From: an uncultured Paracoccaceae bacterium
Lineage (GTDB): Bacteria > Pseudomonadota > Alphaproteobacteria > Rhodobacterales > Rhodobacteraceae
DNA: 5,655 nucleotides
Direction: 5' to 3'
Assembly: GCA_937900975.1 (NCBI GenBank)
Contig: CALCPC010000285.1
Coordinates: forward strand, 1-5,655
The position numbers and the translations under genes are program-made. A model generated the notes under the pieces. It had not been told where the DNA came from. It did no database searches and saw only the letters and a list, made by a program, of their open reading frames with translations. This document shows positions 1-5,655 of the stretch, piece by piece. Position 1 is the first letter of the stretch. Every line of letters begins with the position of its first letter.

Positions 1-1750
1 CGGCGGGGTCGCGTGAATGACCTTCGCCCGTCACGCTCGGTGTGTCGTCGCCCCATCCTTGCTCGCGTGCGATCGGCATGGGTGCCGGTCGGAGCCCTTC
101 GGCCCCATCTTCTATCTCTTGCAAGAAGATCTCGACGGGAGAACCGGTGCGCTCTTCATAGAATGCCTTAGCGTTAGCAAAAGCCGCGTCCTGCGTGGGC
201 GCGCAAAAGGGAACCAAAGGCCCCCCATCGAGCGAGCCGTTCTCGTCGACGCTGTTGCCATACCAAACCGGGATCTGGTGCCCCCACCAAAGCTGGCGGC
301 TGATGCACCAGGGTTCGATGTTCTCGAGCCAGTGGTAGTAGGTTTTCTCGCCGCTCTCGGGCAGGATCTTTACGGTGCCGTCGCGGACGGCCTCCAGCGC
401 CTGGCCGACGATCTTTTCGGCATCGACGAACCACTGGTCGGTGAGCATGGGCTCGATAACCACTTTGGAGCGGTCGCCGAAGGGCTGGGTGATGGTTTTG
501 GCCTCGACGAGGGGGTGCTCCTCGGTCCCGTCCGGTCCCTCCTTGCGGGTCGTGACGGCGAGGCCTTCGCGCGTAATCTGCTCCACGACCCGCTTGCGGG
601 CCTCGAAACGGTCGAGGCCGCGCAGGTCGTCGGGGACGAGGTTGAGGGTGTCGATTTCGGCGGCGTCCCAGTCCGCGCCCTCGGCGATGGCCTGGGCGCG
701 CCGCGCGACCTCGGCATAGGGCGCGCCGTCGGCGCGCATGGCGGCCTTTGTGTCCATCAGGCGATAGAGCGGGATGGTGTTGCGCCCTGCCACGCCATAG
801 TCGTTGAAGTCATGCGCGCCGGTGATCTTGACCGCGCCGGAGCCGAAATCGGGGTCGGGGTATTCGTCCGTGATAATCGGGATCTGGCGGCGAAATTCCT
901 TCGGGCCCACCGGGATCTCGCAAAGCTTGCCGACGATGGGGGCGTAGCGAGGGTCGTCGGGGTGGACCGCGACGGCGCCGTCGCCCAGCATCGTCTCAGG
1001 GCGCGTGGTGGCGATGGAGATATAGTCGCGGGTTTCGCGAAGGGTGACAGTTCCGTCGGCGTCTTTTTCGACATACTCATAGGTCTCGCCGCCCGCCAGC
1101 GGGTACTTAAAGTGCCACATATGGCCCGCGACGTCCTTGTTCTCGACCTCCAGATCGGAGATCGCCGTCTCGAAATGCGGGTCCCAGTTGACCAGCCGCT
1201 TGCCGCGATAAATCTGGCCTTTTTCAAACATATCGACAAAGACGCGGATCACGGCGTCGTGGAAGTTGGGGCCGGTCTCACCTTCCCCGCCGCCAGGCGC
1301 ACCGGCCATGGTGAAGGCCGAGCGCTGCCAATCCATCGACGCGCCAAGCCGCTTGTCCTGCTCTTCAATGGTCCCGCCAGAGGTTTTGCGCCACTCCCAC
1401 ACTTTGCGCAGGAACGCCTCGCGGCCCATCTCGCGCCGGCCTGGGTTGCCGGCCTCGGCAAGCTGGCGTTCGACAACCAACTGCGTGGCGATGCCCGCGT
1501 GGTCCAGCCCGGGCTGCCACAGCGTATCGAACCCCCGCATCCGGTGCCAGCGGACCAGAACATCCATCAGCGTATGGTTGAAAGCGTGCCCCGCATGCAG
1601 GAACCCGGTCACATTGGGGGGCGGCAAAAGGATGCAGAAGGTTTCGTCCCGCCGCTTGCCCGCCCCGGCGCGAAATGCCTCCGCCCCATCCCAAAGGGCT
1701 GAAATCTCTGCCTCTCGCGCGGCGGCGTCGAAGGTTTTGTCCATGGCCAT
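1..1750 (-). CDS. valS: Valyl-tRNA synthetase, N-terminal 583 residues (gene cut by window edge)
   Basis: Cytoplasmic class I aminoacyl-tRNA synthetase that charges tRNA-Val with valine. The minus-strand frame is open without stop or frameshift from the ATG at 1750 to the left edge. In order it shows: PPPNVTG plus the HIGH-type signature as HAGH (residues 52-55); [11 protein letters not shown] (80-90); [12 protein letters not shown]...DW (about 125-141); the CP1 editing domain with [10 protein letters not shown] (about 247-256) and HDFNDY (313-318); and [15 protein letters not shown] (about 483-497). It stops just before the expected DVLDTWFSS region. Full-length family members run to roughly 900-1000 residues, so KMSKS and the anticodon-binding domain lie outside the window. 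The start at 1750 is preferred because AGGGGA (plus-strand 1759-1764) lies 8 nt upstream; an in-frame ATG two codons later (1744) is the alternative. The stretch [14 protein letters not shown] before [11 protein letters not shown] resembles an insertion I associate with Rhodobacteraceae ValS (from memory). It is transcribed divergently from the molybdoenzyme gene. Confidence 0.97.
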   Translation of the reverse strand, partial: MAMDKTFDAAAREAEISALWDGAEAFRAGAGKRRDETFCILLPPPNVTGFLHAGHAFNHTLMDVLVRWHRMRGFDTLWQPGLDHAGIATQLVVERQLAEAGNPGRREMGREAFLRKVWEWRKTSGGTIEEQDKRLGASMDWQRSAFTMAGAPGGGEGETGPNFHDAVIRVFVDMFEKGQIYRGKRLVNWDPHFETAISDLEVENKDVAGHMWHFKYPLAGGETYEYVEKDADGTVTLRETRDYISIATTRPETMLGDGAVAVHPDDPRYAPIVGKLCEIPVGPKEFRRQIPIITDEYPDPDFGSGAVKITGAHDFNDYGVAGRNTIPLYRLMDTKAAMRADGAPYAEVARRAQAIAEGADWDAAEIDTLNLVPDDLRGLDRFEARKRVVEQITREGLAVTTRKEGPDGTEEHPLVEAKTITQPFGDRSKVVIEPMLTDQWFVDAEKIVGQALEAVRDGTVKILPESGEKTYYHWLENIEPWCISRQLWWGHQIPVWYGNSVDENGSLDGGPLVPFCAPTQDAAFANAKAFYEERTGSPVEIFLQEIEDGAEGLRPAPMPIAREQGWGDDTPSVTGEGHSRDPA

Positions 1751-1758
1751 GGTCTTAT

Positions 1759-1797
1759 TCCCCTGCTTGCCGCGGGGTTCTAACGCGCTGCAAGGGG
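1759..1797 (-). promoter_or_regulatory. valS leader stem-loop overlapping its Shine-Dalgarno
   Basis: Read on the minus strand, the valS leader can fold as CCC, CUUGC, (AG bulge), CGCG, a 9-nt loop, CGCG, GCAAG, (CA bulge), GGG, about 12 base pairs. The closing GGG run belongs to AGGGGA, the putative Shine-Dalgarno 8 nt before the ATG at 1750. The pairing is directly visible. That it controls translation is inference, and short GC stems arise easily in DNA of this composition. It lacks the elements of a T-box leader, which would in any case be unexpected in an alphaproteobacterium. Confidence 0.3.
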
Positions 1798-1824
1798 CGA
1801 GGAAAGGTCCGTCCTGCGCTCTCT

Positions 1825-1888
1825 GCTGGACGCAAGCGCGATCCGCAGTATTTATGGGGGAAACCAGCCCCTAGCCAGGACGTTTGTC
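1825..1888 (+). promoter_or_regulatory. Candidate promoter and leader of the molybdoenzyme gene
   Basis: The 138-bp gap between the divergent genes must hold promoters for both. On the plus strand the only AT-rich hexamer-like stretch is TATTTAT at 1849-1855, a plausible -10 element. The sequence 17 bp before it (CTGGAC, 1826-1831) is a poor -35. Just downstream, GGGG (1857-1860) and CCCC (1868-1871) can form a small stem, followed by AGGA at 1877-1880, 8 nt before the ATG at 1889. The ribosome-binding site is well supported; the promoter call is weak. No convincing -10/-35 pair for valS was found on the minus strand. Confidence 0.2.
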
Positions 1889-4189
1889 ATGCAAAAATTC
1901 GGTGTGAGCCAGCCCGTGCGGCGGAAGGAAGACGACCGTCTCCTGACGGGGGGCGGGCGCTATGTCGACGATATCGCGCCCGAGGGCGCGCTTCATGTGG
2001 CGTTCTTCCGCTCGCCCATCGCCCATGCGCGGATCATAAATCTTGACGTCTCCGAGGCGGAGGCGGCGCCGGGCGTGTTGGCCATCTACACGGCGGAACG
2101 GTTGGCGGGGAAGCTTGTCAACGCCATGCCCTATTCGCGCGTCAACAACCGCGATGGCAGCCGCGGGGCCAACCCCGTGCGCCCCATCCTGGCCACCGAC
2201 CGAACGCGCTTTGTCGGTGAGACGCTGGCCGCGATTGTCGCCGACAGCCCGGCCGCGGCACTTGACGCGCTTGAACTGATCGAGGCTGATCTTGACCCGC
2301 TCGACGTGCATTTGGAAACCGCGACGGGCGGCCCGCTTGTCCATGACGACGTGGCCGAGAACCGGTGTTACGATTGGGCCCACGGGGACGAAGGCGCGAC
2401 CAACGCGGCCTTCGGCGCCGCCGCCCATACCGCGACGCTCGAACTGGTCGACAACCGCATCATCTGTAACTCGATGGAAACGCGGGGGTGTTTCGCCGAT
2501 TGGGTGGACGACCGGCTTGAATTCACGGTCAACGGTCAAGGTGTCTGGGGCACCAAATCGGCCTTGGCGAAGGCGCTGGACCTCGACGCTGGCGCCGTGC
2601 GTGTCGTCAACCCCGATGTCGGCGGCGGCTTCGGGATGAAGTCCTTCGACTACCCGGAATACTTCATCGTGGCGCTCGCCGCCAAGGACCTTAAGCGCCC
2701 GGTGCATTGGATGTCCGGTCGGGGCGAGGCGATGCTTTCGGACAATGGCGGGCGCGATATCGTCACCCGCGCCGAGATCGCCTTCGACGCTGATTTTCGG
2801 GCGACGGCGCTGCGCATCCACTCCGTATCGAACCTCGGGGCGCATTGCTCAGGCTTTGCGCAATTTATCCAATCCGATCTGGCGTTGAAGGTGCTGACCG
2901 GCGTCTACGACATCCAAACCGTCTGGTTCCATGTCGAAGGCGTCTACACCAACACAACGCCCATCGATGCCTATCGCGGCGCCGGCCGGCCAGAGGCGAT
3001 CTATGTGATGGAGCGTCTGATGGATGTCGCGGCCCGCCAGCTTGGCCAAGACCCAATAGCGCTGCGCCGAAAAAATTTCATCCGCGCCGATCAAATGCCC
3101 TACACCTCCGCAGCGGGAGAGATCTACGACGTCGGCGATTTCCACCGCGTCCTCGACCGCGCATTGGCGGAGGCGGATGTCGCGGGTTTCGCGGCGCGAA
3201 AGGCCGAAAGCGCCGCGGCCGGCAAGCTGCGCGGCATCGGTCTCAGCTACTATATCGAATCGATCCTCGGCGATCAGTCCGAGACCACGAAAATCGCCTT
3301 CGCCGAGGATGGCATGGTCGACCTTTACGTCGGCACGCAATCCAACGGGCAAGGGCATGAAACAGTCTTTGCCCAGATCCTGCACAGCCGAACCGGGATC
3401 CCGTTCGAAAACGTCCGCTTTATCCAAGGCGACAGCGATCTTATCGCCAAGGGCGGCGGAACGGGCGGCTCGCGTTCGGTCACGATGCAGGGCAACTCGA
3501 TCAACGCAACCTCCGACGTGATGATCCAGAAGTTTCGCGCCCTCGCGGAGGAGGAGTTGGAGGTTTCGGCCGTCGACCTCAACTTCGAAGACGGCGCCTT
3601 TCGCATCGCCGGCACCGACCGCAGCGTGACGCTGACCGCGCTGGCCAAAACCGCCCGGTCCCGCGGGCTAGAGGCGCTTTTGGTGACAGAACACACCAAC
3701 ACCGTCCCCGCCCGATCGTTCCCCAACGGCGCGCATTTCGCCGAGGTCGAGATCGACCCGCAGACCGGTGTGACGGCTTGCGTGAAATACACCGTCGTCG
3801 ACGACTTTGGGGTTCTGATGAACCCCATGCTTGCCGAAGGACAGGTCCATGGCGGCGTTGCGCAAGGCATCGGTCAGGCGATTACCGAACATGTGGTGTT
3901 CGACGAAAACGGCCAGCTTCTGACCGGCACGTTCATGGATTACGCCATGCCGCGCGCCGACGACATTCCGATGATGCCCTGCCATGCAGAGCTTGTGCCC
4001 TCCACCGCAAACGAAATCGGCATGAAAGGCTGCGGTGAGGCCGGAACGGTCGGCGCCCTGGCGGCTGTCACCAATGCCGCGCTCGACGCGCTTTGGGACC
4101 AGGGCGTGCGCCAGGTCGATATGCCGCTGACGCCGCTGCGCGTCTGGTCCTGGCTCGACGCCGCCGCCCTGCCCGCAGCGGCCGAGTAA
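1889..4189 (+). CDS. Xanthine dehydrogenase family, molybdopterin-binding (large) subunit, form II CoxL-like
   Basis: Large catalytic subunit of a molybdenum hydroxylase (xanthine oxidase family). Family members bind molybdopterin cytosine dinucleotide and hydroxylate a substrate, passing electrons through separate 2Fe-2S and FAD subunits. At 766 residues it has normal length. The N-terminus (SQPVRRKEDDRLLTGGGRYVDD) is canonical for the family and marks the start of the hammerhead domain; the ATG at 1889 has AGGA 8 nt upstream. Cofactor-domain motifs in order: METR (196-199, where MEPR is commoner), GGGFGMK (245-251), AYRGAGR (361-367), GTQSNGQGHE (482-491), KGGGTGGSRS (521-530) and GMKGCGEAG with the predicted catalytic base Glu717. 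AYRGAGR is the form II loop; form I CO dehydrogenases carry AYxCSFR, so CO oxidation should not be assumed and the substrate is unknown. No FAD or 2Fe-2S subunit gene lies next to it, so its partners must be encoded elsewhere. A large hairpin follows 23 bp after the stop. No frameshift or missing motif was seen. Confidence 0.95.
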   Translation: MQKFGVSQPVRRKEDDRLLTGGGRYVDDIAPEGALHVAFFRSPIAHARIINLDVSEAEAAPGVLAIYTAERLAGKLVNAMPYSRVNNRDGSRGANPVRPILATDRTRFVGETLAAIVADSPAAALDALELIEADLDPLDVHLETATGGPLVHDDVAENRCYDWAHGDEGATNAAFGAAAHTATLELVDNRIICNSMETRGCFADWVDDRLEFTVNGQGVWGTKSALAKALDLDAGAVRVVNPDVGGGFGMKSFDYPEYFIVALAAKDLKRPVHWMSGRGEAMLSDNGGRDIVTRAEIAFDADFRATALRIHSVSNLGAHCSGFAQFIQSDLALKVLTGVYDIQTVWFHVEGVYTNTTPIDAYRGAGRPEAIYVMERLMDVAARQLGQDPIALRRKNFIRADQMPYTSAAGEIYDVGDFHRVLDRALAEADVAGFAARKAESAAAGKLRGIGLSYYIESILGDQSETTKIAFAEDGMVDLYVGTQSNGQGHETVFAQILHSRTGIPFENVRFIQGDSDLIAKGGGTGGSRSVTMQGNSINATSDVMIQKFRALAEEELEVSAVDLNFEDGAFRIAGTDRSVTLTALAKTARSRGLEALLVTEHTNTVPARSFPNGAHFAEVEIDPQTGVTACVKYTVVDDFGVLMNPMLAEGQVHGGVAQGIGQAITEHVVFDENGQLLTGTFMDYAMPRADDIPMMPCHAELVPSTANEIGMKGCGEAGTVGALAAVTNAALDALWDQGVRQVDMPLTPLRVWSWLDAAALPAAAE

Positions 4190-4212
4190 CCCGCGGCCGT
4201 CCACGCGCTCAG

Positions 4213-4291
4213 CGCCCCCGCATCGCCCGTCCCCCGACGGGCGGGGGTGGGCGGGTGGGCCGTCCGTCGGGGGACGGGCGATGCGGGGGCG
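4213..4291. repeat. Perfect 28-bp inverted repeat forming a long intergenic hairpin (REP/BIME-like or terminator-like)
   Basis: The left arm 4213-4240 and right arm 4264-4291 are exact reverse complements over 28 bp. Pairing extends inward by one G-T wobble and three further pairs (4241-4244 with 4260-4263), and outward by a G-T wobble and an A-T pair, leaving a G-rich loop. Each arm also holds its own small hairpin: CCCGTC-CCCC-GACGGG at 4226-4241, and CCGTC-GGGG-GACGG at 4264-4277. The element is therefore two inverted small palindromes, the layout of paired REP (BIME) elements. It starts 23 bp after the molybdoenzyme stop codon, so it could act as a transcription terminator or 3'-end stabiliser. 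Only a short TTT follows on the plus strand and there is no T run on the minus strand, so a classical rho-independent terminator is not clear. No flanking target duplication is visible. Confidence 0.85.
4243..4259 (+). other. G-quadruplex motif in the hairpin loop
   Basis: The plus strand reads GGGGGTGGGCGGGTGGG: four runs of at least three G separated by single bases (T, C, T). One-base loops are the arrangement known to give very stable parallel quadruplexes. The motif sits at the apex of the 28-bp hairpin, and its first two G can also take part in the extended stem. The motif is on the coding strand of the gene upstream, so read-through RNA would carry it; the opposite strand is a C-rich i-motif candidate. 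Whether it folds in the cell is inference. Confidence 0.6.
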
Positions 4292-4535
4292 TTTCACAAA
4301 GCCAGCCACATCAAAGACCCGCCTGCCCCAAACGCAATCCCACCGACAAAAGGCCCAAGAGCAGCGCGCAACCCGACAGCACAGCGCCAGGATCCCGCAC
4401 CGGCGCGCGCCCGTTTTATCCCCCCTTTACCATCGCCCGCTATTGCCCTGCGGCCTGATTGCCCCCGCGCGCCGGGACCGCGCGTTATCGGACAACACGC
4501 CGATGGCCGCGGTTTTTGATCCTGCGTGACGGGTG

Positions 4536-4560
4536 TTTGGCCTTAGGCTGACCGGCCAAA
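4536..4560. promoter_or_regulatory. Interrupted palindrome upstream of the DUF2235 gene
   Basis: TTTGGCC (4536-4542) and GGCCAAA (4554-4560) are perfect 7-bp inverted repeats separated by 11 bp. They end 8 bp before the Shine-Dalgarno AAGGAG (4569-4574) of the downstream gene. The spacing suits a dimeric regulator's operator or a small leader hairpin. No credible -35/-10 pair could be fixed around it, so its role is unknown. Confidence 0.25.
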
Positions 4561-4582
4561 GCGCCGAGAAGGAGACGCGTGC

Positions 4583-5638
4583 GTGCCCAACCGACCGCCT
4601 ATGACCCATGTCTTTATCCTCGACGGGACGCTCAGCCGTTTGCAACCCGGGCATGAAAGCAGCGCGGGCCTGCTTTTCAAACTTTTGGACGCCACCGCGC
4701 CGCGCGCCGACCTTCGCGTGGGCTACGATCCTGGGATCCAAGGCACCGGCTGGCAGCGCTGGCTGACGGTGGCAACGGGGTCCACGATCAACCGCGCCAT
4801 CCAAGAGGGCTACGCCTGGCTGTCCACCCGCTATCAGGACGGCGACCGGATCTACCTCTTTGGCTATTCTCGCGGCGCCTATGCTGCCCGATCGCTGGCC
4901 GGGATGATCGGACGCGTCGGGCTTTTGCACCGCCGCCATGCGACCGAGCGCCGGATCGCGCGGGCGTTCCGCTATTACGAGGCGGAAGGGTTGAGCGCCC
5001 AAGCCCGTCAGTTTCGCGACAAGTTCTGCCGGGCAAAGGTCGAGATCGCCTTCATCGGCGTGTGGGACACTGTGGCAGCGCTTGGCCTGCCCTACCCGAT
5101 CCTGACCCGGCTGGCGCCCATGGCGACAGAGTTCCACGACGACCGGCTTGGGGCCCATATCGCACACGCCGCGCAAGCGCTGGCCGCCGACGAGACCCGG
5201 CTGGCCTTCGCCCCGATCCTTTGGGACCGCGACCAGGGCTGGAACGGGCGGTTAGAGCAAGCCTGGTTTCCCGGCCGCCATGCCGATATCGGCGGCCAGA
5301 ACGGCGGCCGGGCGGACATCCGGCCCCTGTCCAACATCCCGCTTGTCTGGATGCTGCGCAGGGCCGAGGCCGCGGGGCTGGCACTGCCCGACGGGTGGGC
5401 GGCGGCGTTTCCGACCGATCCGACCGCGCCGATGCGCGGGCCCCGCGCGGGGTGGAGCAAGTTCTTTGTCCTGCGGGCGCCCCGTCGGATAGGCGCCTGC
5501 GCGTCTGAAACACTTCACCCCTCTATCGAGGCGCGGCAGCATTTCCTGCCGAAATACAAGCCGCGCGCCCGGATCGTTCGGGCAATCCCACGTCACATCA
5601 AACCAAAAGAGGATGTCTCAAGCTCGGCGAACTGCTAA
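4583..5638 (+). CDS. DUF2235 protein (Tle1-like alpha/beta hydrolase fold)
   Basis: This 351-residue protein matches the DUF2235 / T6SS Tle1-like catalytic domain family, whose characterised members are lipases of type VI secretion; most standalone bacterial members are uncharacterised. Visible motifs: the N-terminal strand FILDGT with Asp14-Gly15-Thr16; the nucleophile elbow GYSRGA (residues 94-99), giving Ser96 in GxSxG; IGVWDTVAALG with Asp162; and WFPGRHADIGG with His233. Ser96-Asp162-His233 form a plausible catalytic triad. No signal peptide or membrane segment is seen, so it is probably cytoplasmic unless exported by a dedicated system. The GTG start at 4583 is chosen because AAGGAG lies 8 nt upstream; an ATG at 4601 (residue 7), just before the conserved strand, is the alternative. 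The late ETLHPSIEAR segment also looks familial (from memory), so the C-terminus appears intact. No VgrG, immunity or lipid-related gene is adjacent. Substrate and role are unknown; a generic hydrolase is possible. Confidence 0.9.
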   Translation: MPNRPPMTHVFILDGTLSRLQPGHESSAGLLFKLLDATAPRADLRVGYDPGIQGTGWQRWLTVATGSTINRAIQEGYAWLSTRYQDGDRIYLFGYSRGAYAARSLAGMIGRVGLLHRRHATERRIARAFRYYEAEGLSAQARQFRDKFCRAKVEIAFIGVWDTVAALGLPYPILTRLAPMATEFHDDRLGAHIAHAAQALAADETRLAFAPILWDRDQGWNGRLEQAWFPGRHADIGGQNGGRADIRPLSNIPLVWMLRRAEAAGLALPDGWAAAFPTDPTAPMRGPRAGWSKFFVLRAPRRIGACASETLHPSIEARQHFLPKYKPRARIVRAIPRHIKPKEDVSSSANC

Positions 5639-5655
5639 GACGTGCGCGGGCCGCC

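Larger units (their letters stand above)
4190..4582. other. 393-bp non-coding gap between the molybdoenzyme and DUF2235 genes
   Basis: Contents from left to right: a 23-bp spacer; the perfect inverted repeat with G-rich loop (4213-4291); about 240 bp (4292-4535) with no convincing gene on either strand; the TTTGGCC/GGCCAAA palindrome (4536-4560); and the Shine-Dalgarno AAGGAG (4569-4574) of the next gene. Open frames crossing this gap lack a supported start and ribosome-binding site. A short hydrophobic minus-strand reading at about 4294-4400 is treated as a low-value finding. Confidence 0.7.

Noticed and set aside
17..1702. A 561-codon plus-strand open frame opposite valS
   Set aside because: It is in exact antisense codon register with valS, whose minus-strand frame shows all the synthetase motifs; long antisense open frames are expected in GC-rich DNA.
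1871..2845. A 324-codon minus-strand open frame inside the molybdoenzyme gene
   Set aside because: It lies opposite a well-supported gene and its translation shows no recognisable domain; a compositional shadow.
1889..4189. Calling the molybdoenzyme a true CO dehydrogenase (coxL)
   Set aside because: The active-site loop is AYRGAGR (form II), not the AYxCSFR of verified form I CO dehydrogenases, and the coxM/coxS genes are absent from the window.
4179..4199. Two CGGCCG hexamers flanking the molybdoenzyme stop codon as a hairpin
   Set aside because: Each hexamer is a self-palindrome and common in GC-rich DNA; the 6-bp stem with 9-nt loop has no T tract and is not distinguishable from chance.
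4213..4291. The inverted repeat as terminal repeats of a tiny insertion sequence or MITE
   Set aside because: Only 23 bp lie between the arms and no target-site duplication flanks them, so a transposable element with terminal repeats is not supported.
4427..5176. A 249-codon minus-strand open frame overlapping the start of the DUF2235 gene
   Set aside because: The opposite strand carries the hydrolase motifs; this frame is low-complexity, rich in Arg, Gly and Ala, with no domain seen.

Overview
The window is GC-rich DNA with a strong preference for G or C at third codon positions. It most resembles a chromosomal segment of an alphaproteobacterium of the Rhodobacteraceae (Roseobacter-like) group. 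That placement rests on my memory of how ValS, the molybdopterin dehydrogenase and the DUF2235 protein look in that family; no database search was possible. There is no sign of phage, IS elements, CRISPR, tRNA or rRNA.

Layout: (1) Positions 1-1750, minus strand: the first 583 codons of valS (valyl-tRNA synthetase). The gene starts at 1750 and runs off the left edge just before the position where the conserved DVLDTWFSS region is expected, so the second half, including KMSKS, is outside. (2) Positions 1751-1888: a 138-bp divergent intergenic region with the valS ribosome-binding site, a leader stem-loop that could mask it, and the ribosome-binding site of the next gene. (3) Positions 1889-4189, plus strand: a complete 766-residue large (molybdopterin-binding) subunit of the xanthine dehydrogenase/CO dehydrogenase-like family, carrying the AYRGAGR loop of form II proteins. 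(4) Positions 4190-4582: a 393-bp non-coding gap dominated by a perfect 28-bp inverted repeat whose loop is a one-nucleotide-loop G-quadruplex motif, then sequence with no convincing gene, then a TTTGGCC/GGCCAAA palindrome and a strong Shine-Dalgarno. (5) Positions 4583-5638, plus strand: a complete 351-residue DUF2235 (Tle1-like alpha/beta hydrolase fold) protein. The last 17 bases hold nothing recognisable.

Functional picture: the three genes have no obvious shared pathway. valS is housekeeping. The molybdoenzyme subunit lacks its usual FAD and 2Fe-2S partner genes on either side and appears to be transcribed alone, ended or insulated by the hairpin. The DUF2235 gene has its own leader and lacks any type VI secretion or immunity neighbour in view. 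The most unusual object is the intergenic hairpin/G-quadruplex at 4213-4291. It looks like a pair of inverted REP-like units, or a very long terminator-like stem, and no gene explains it.
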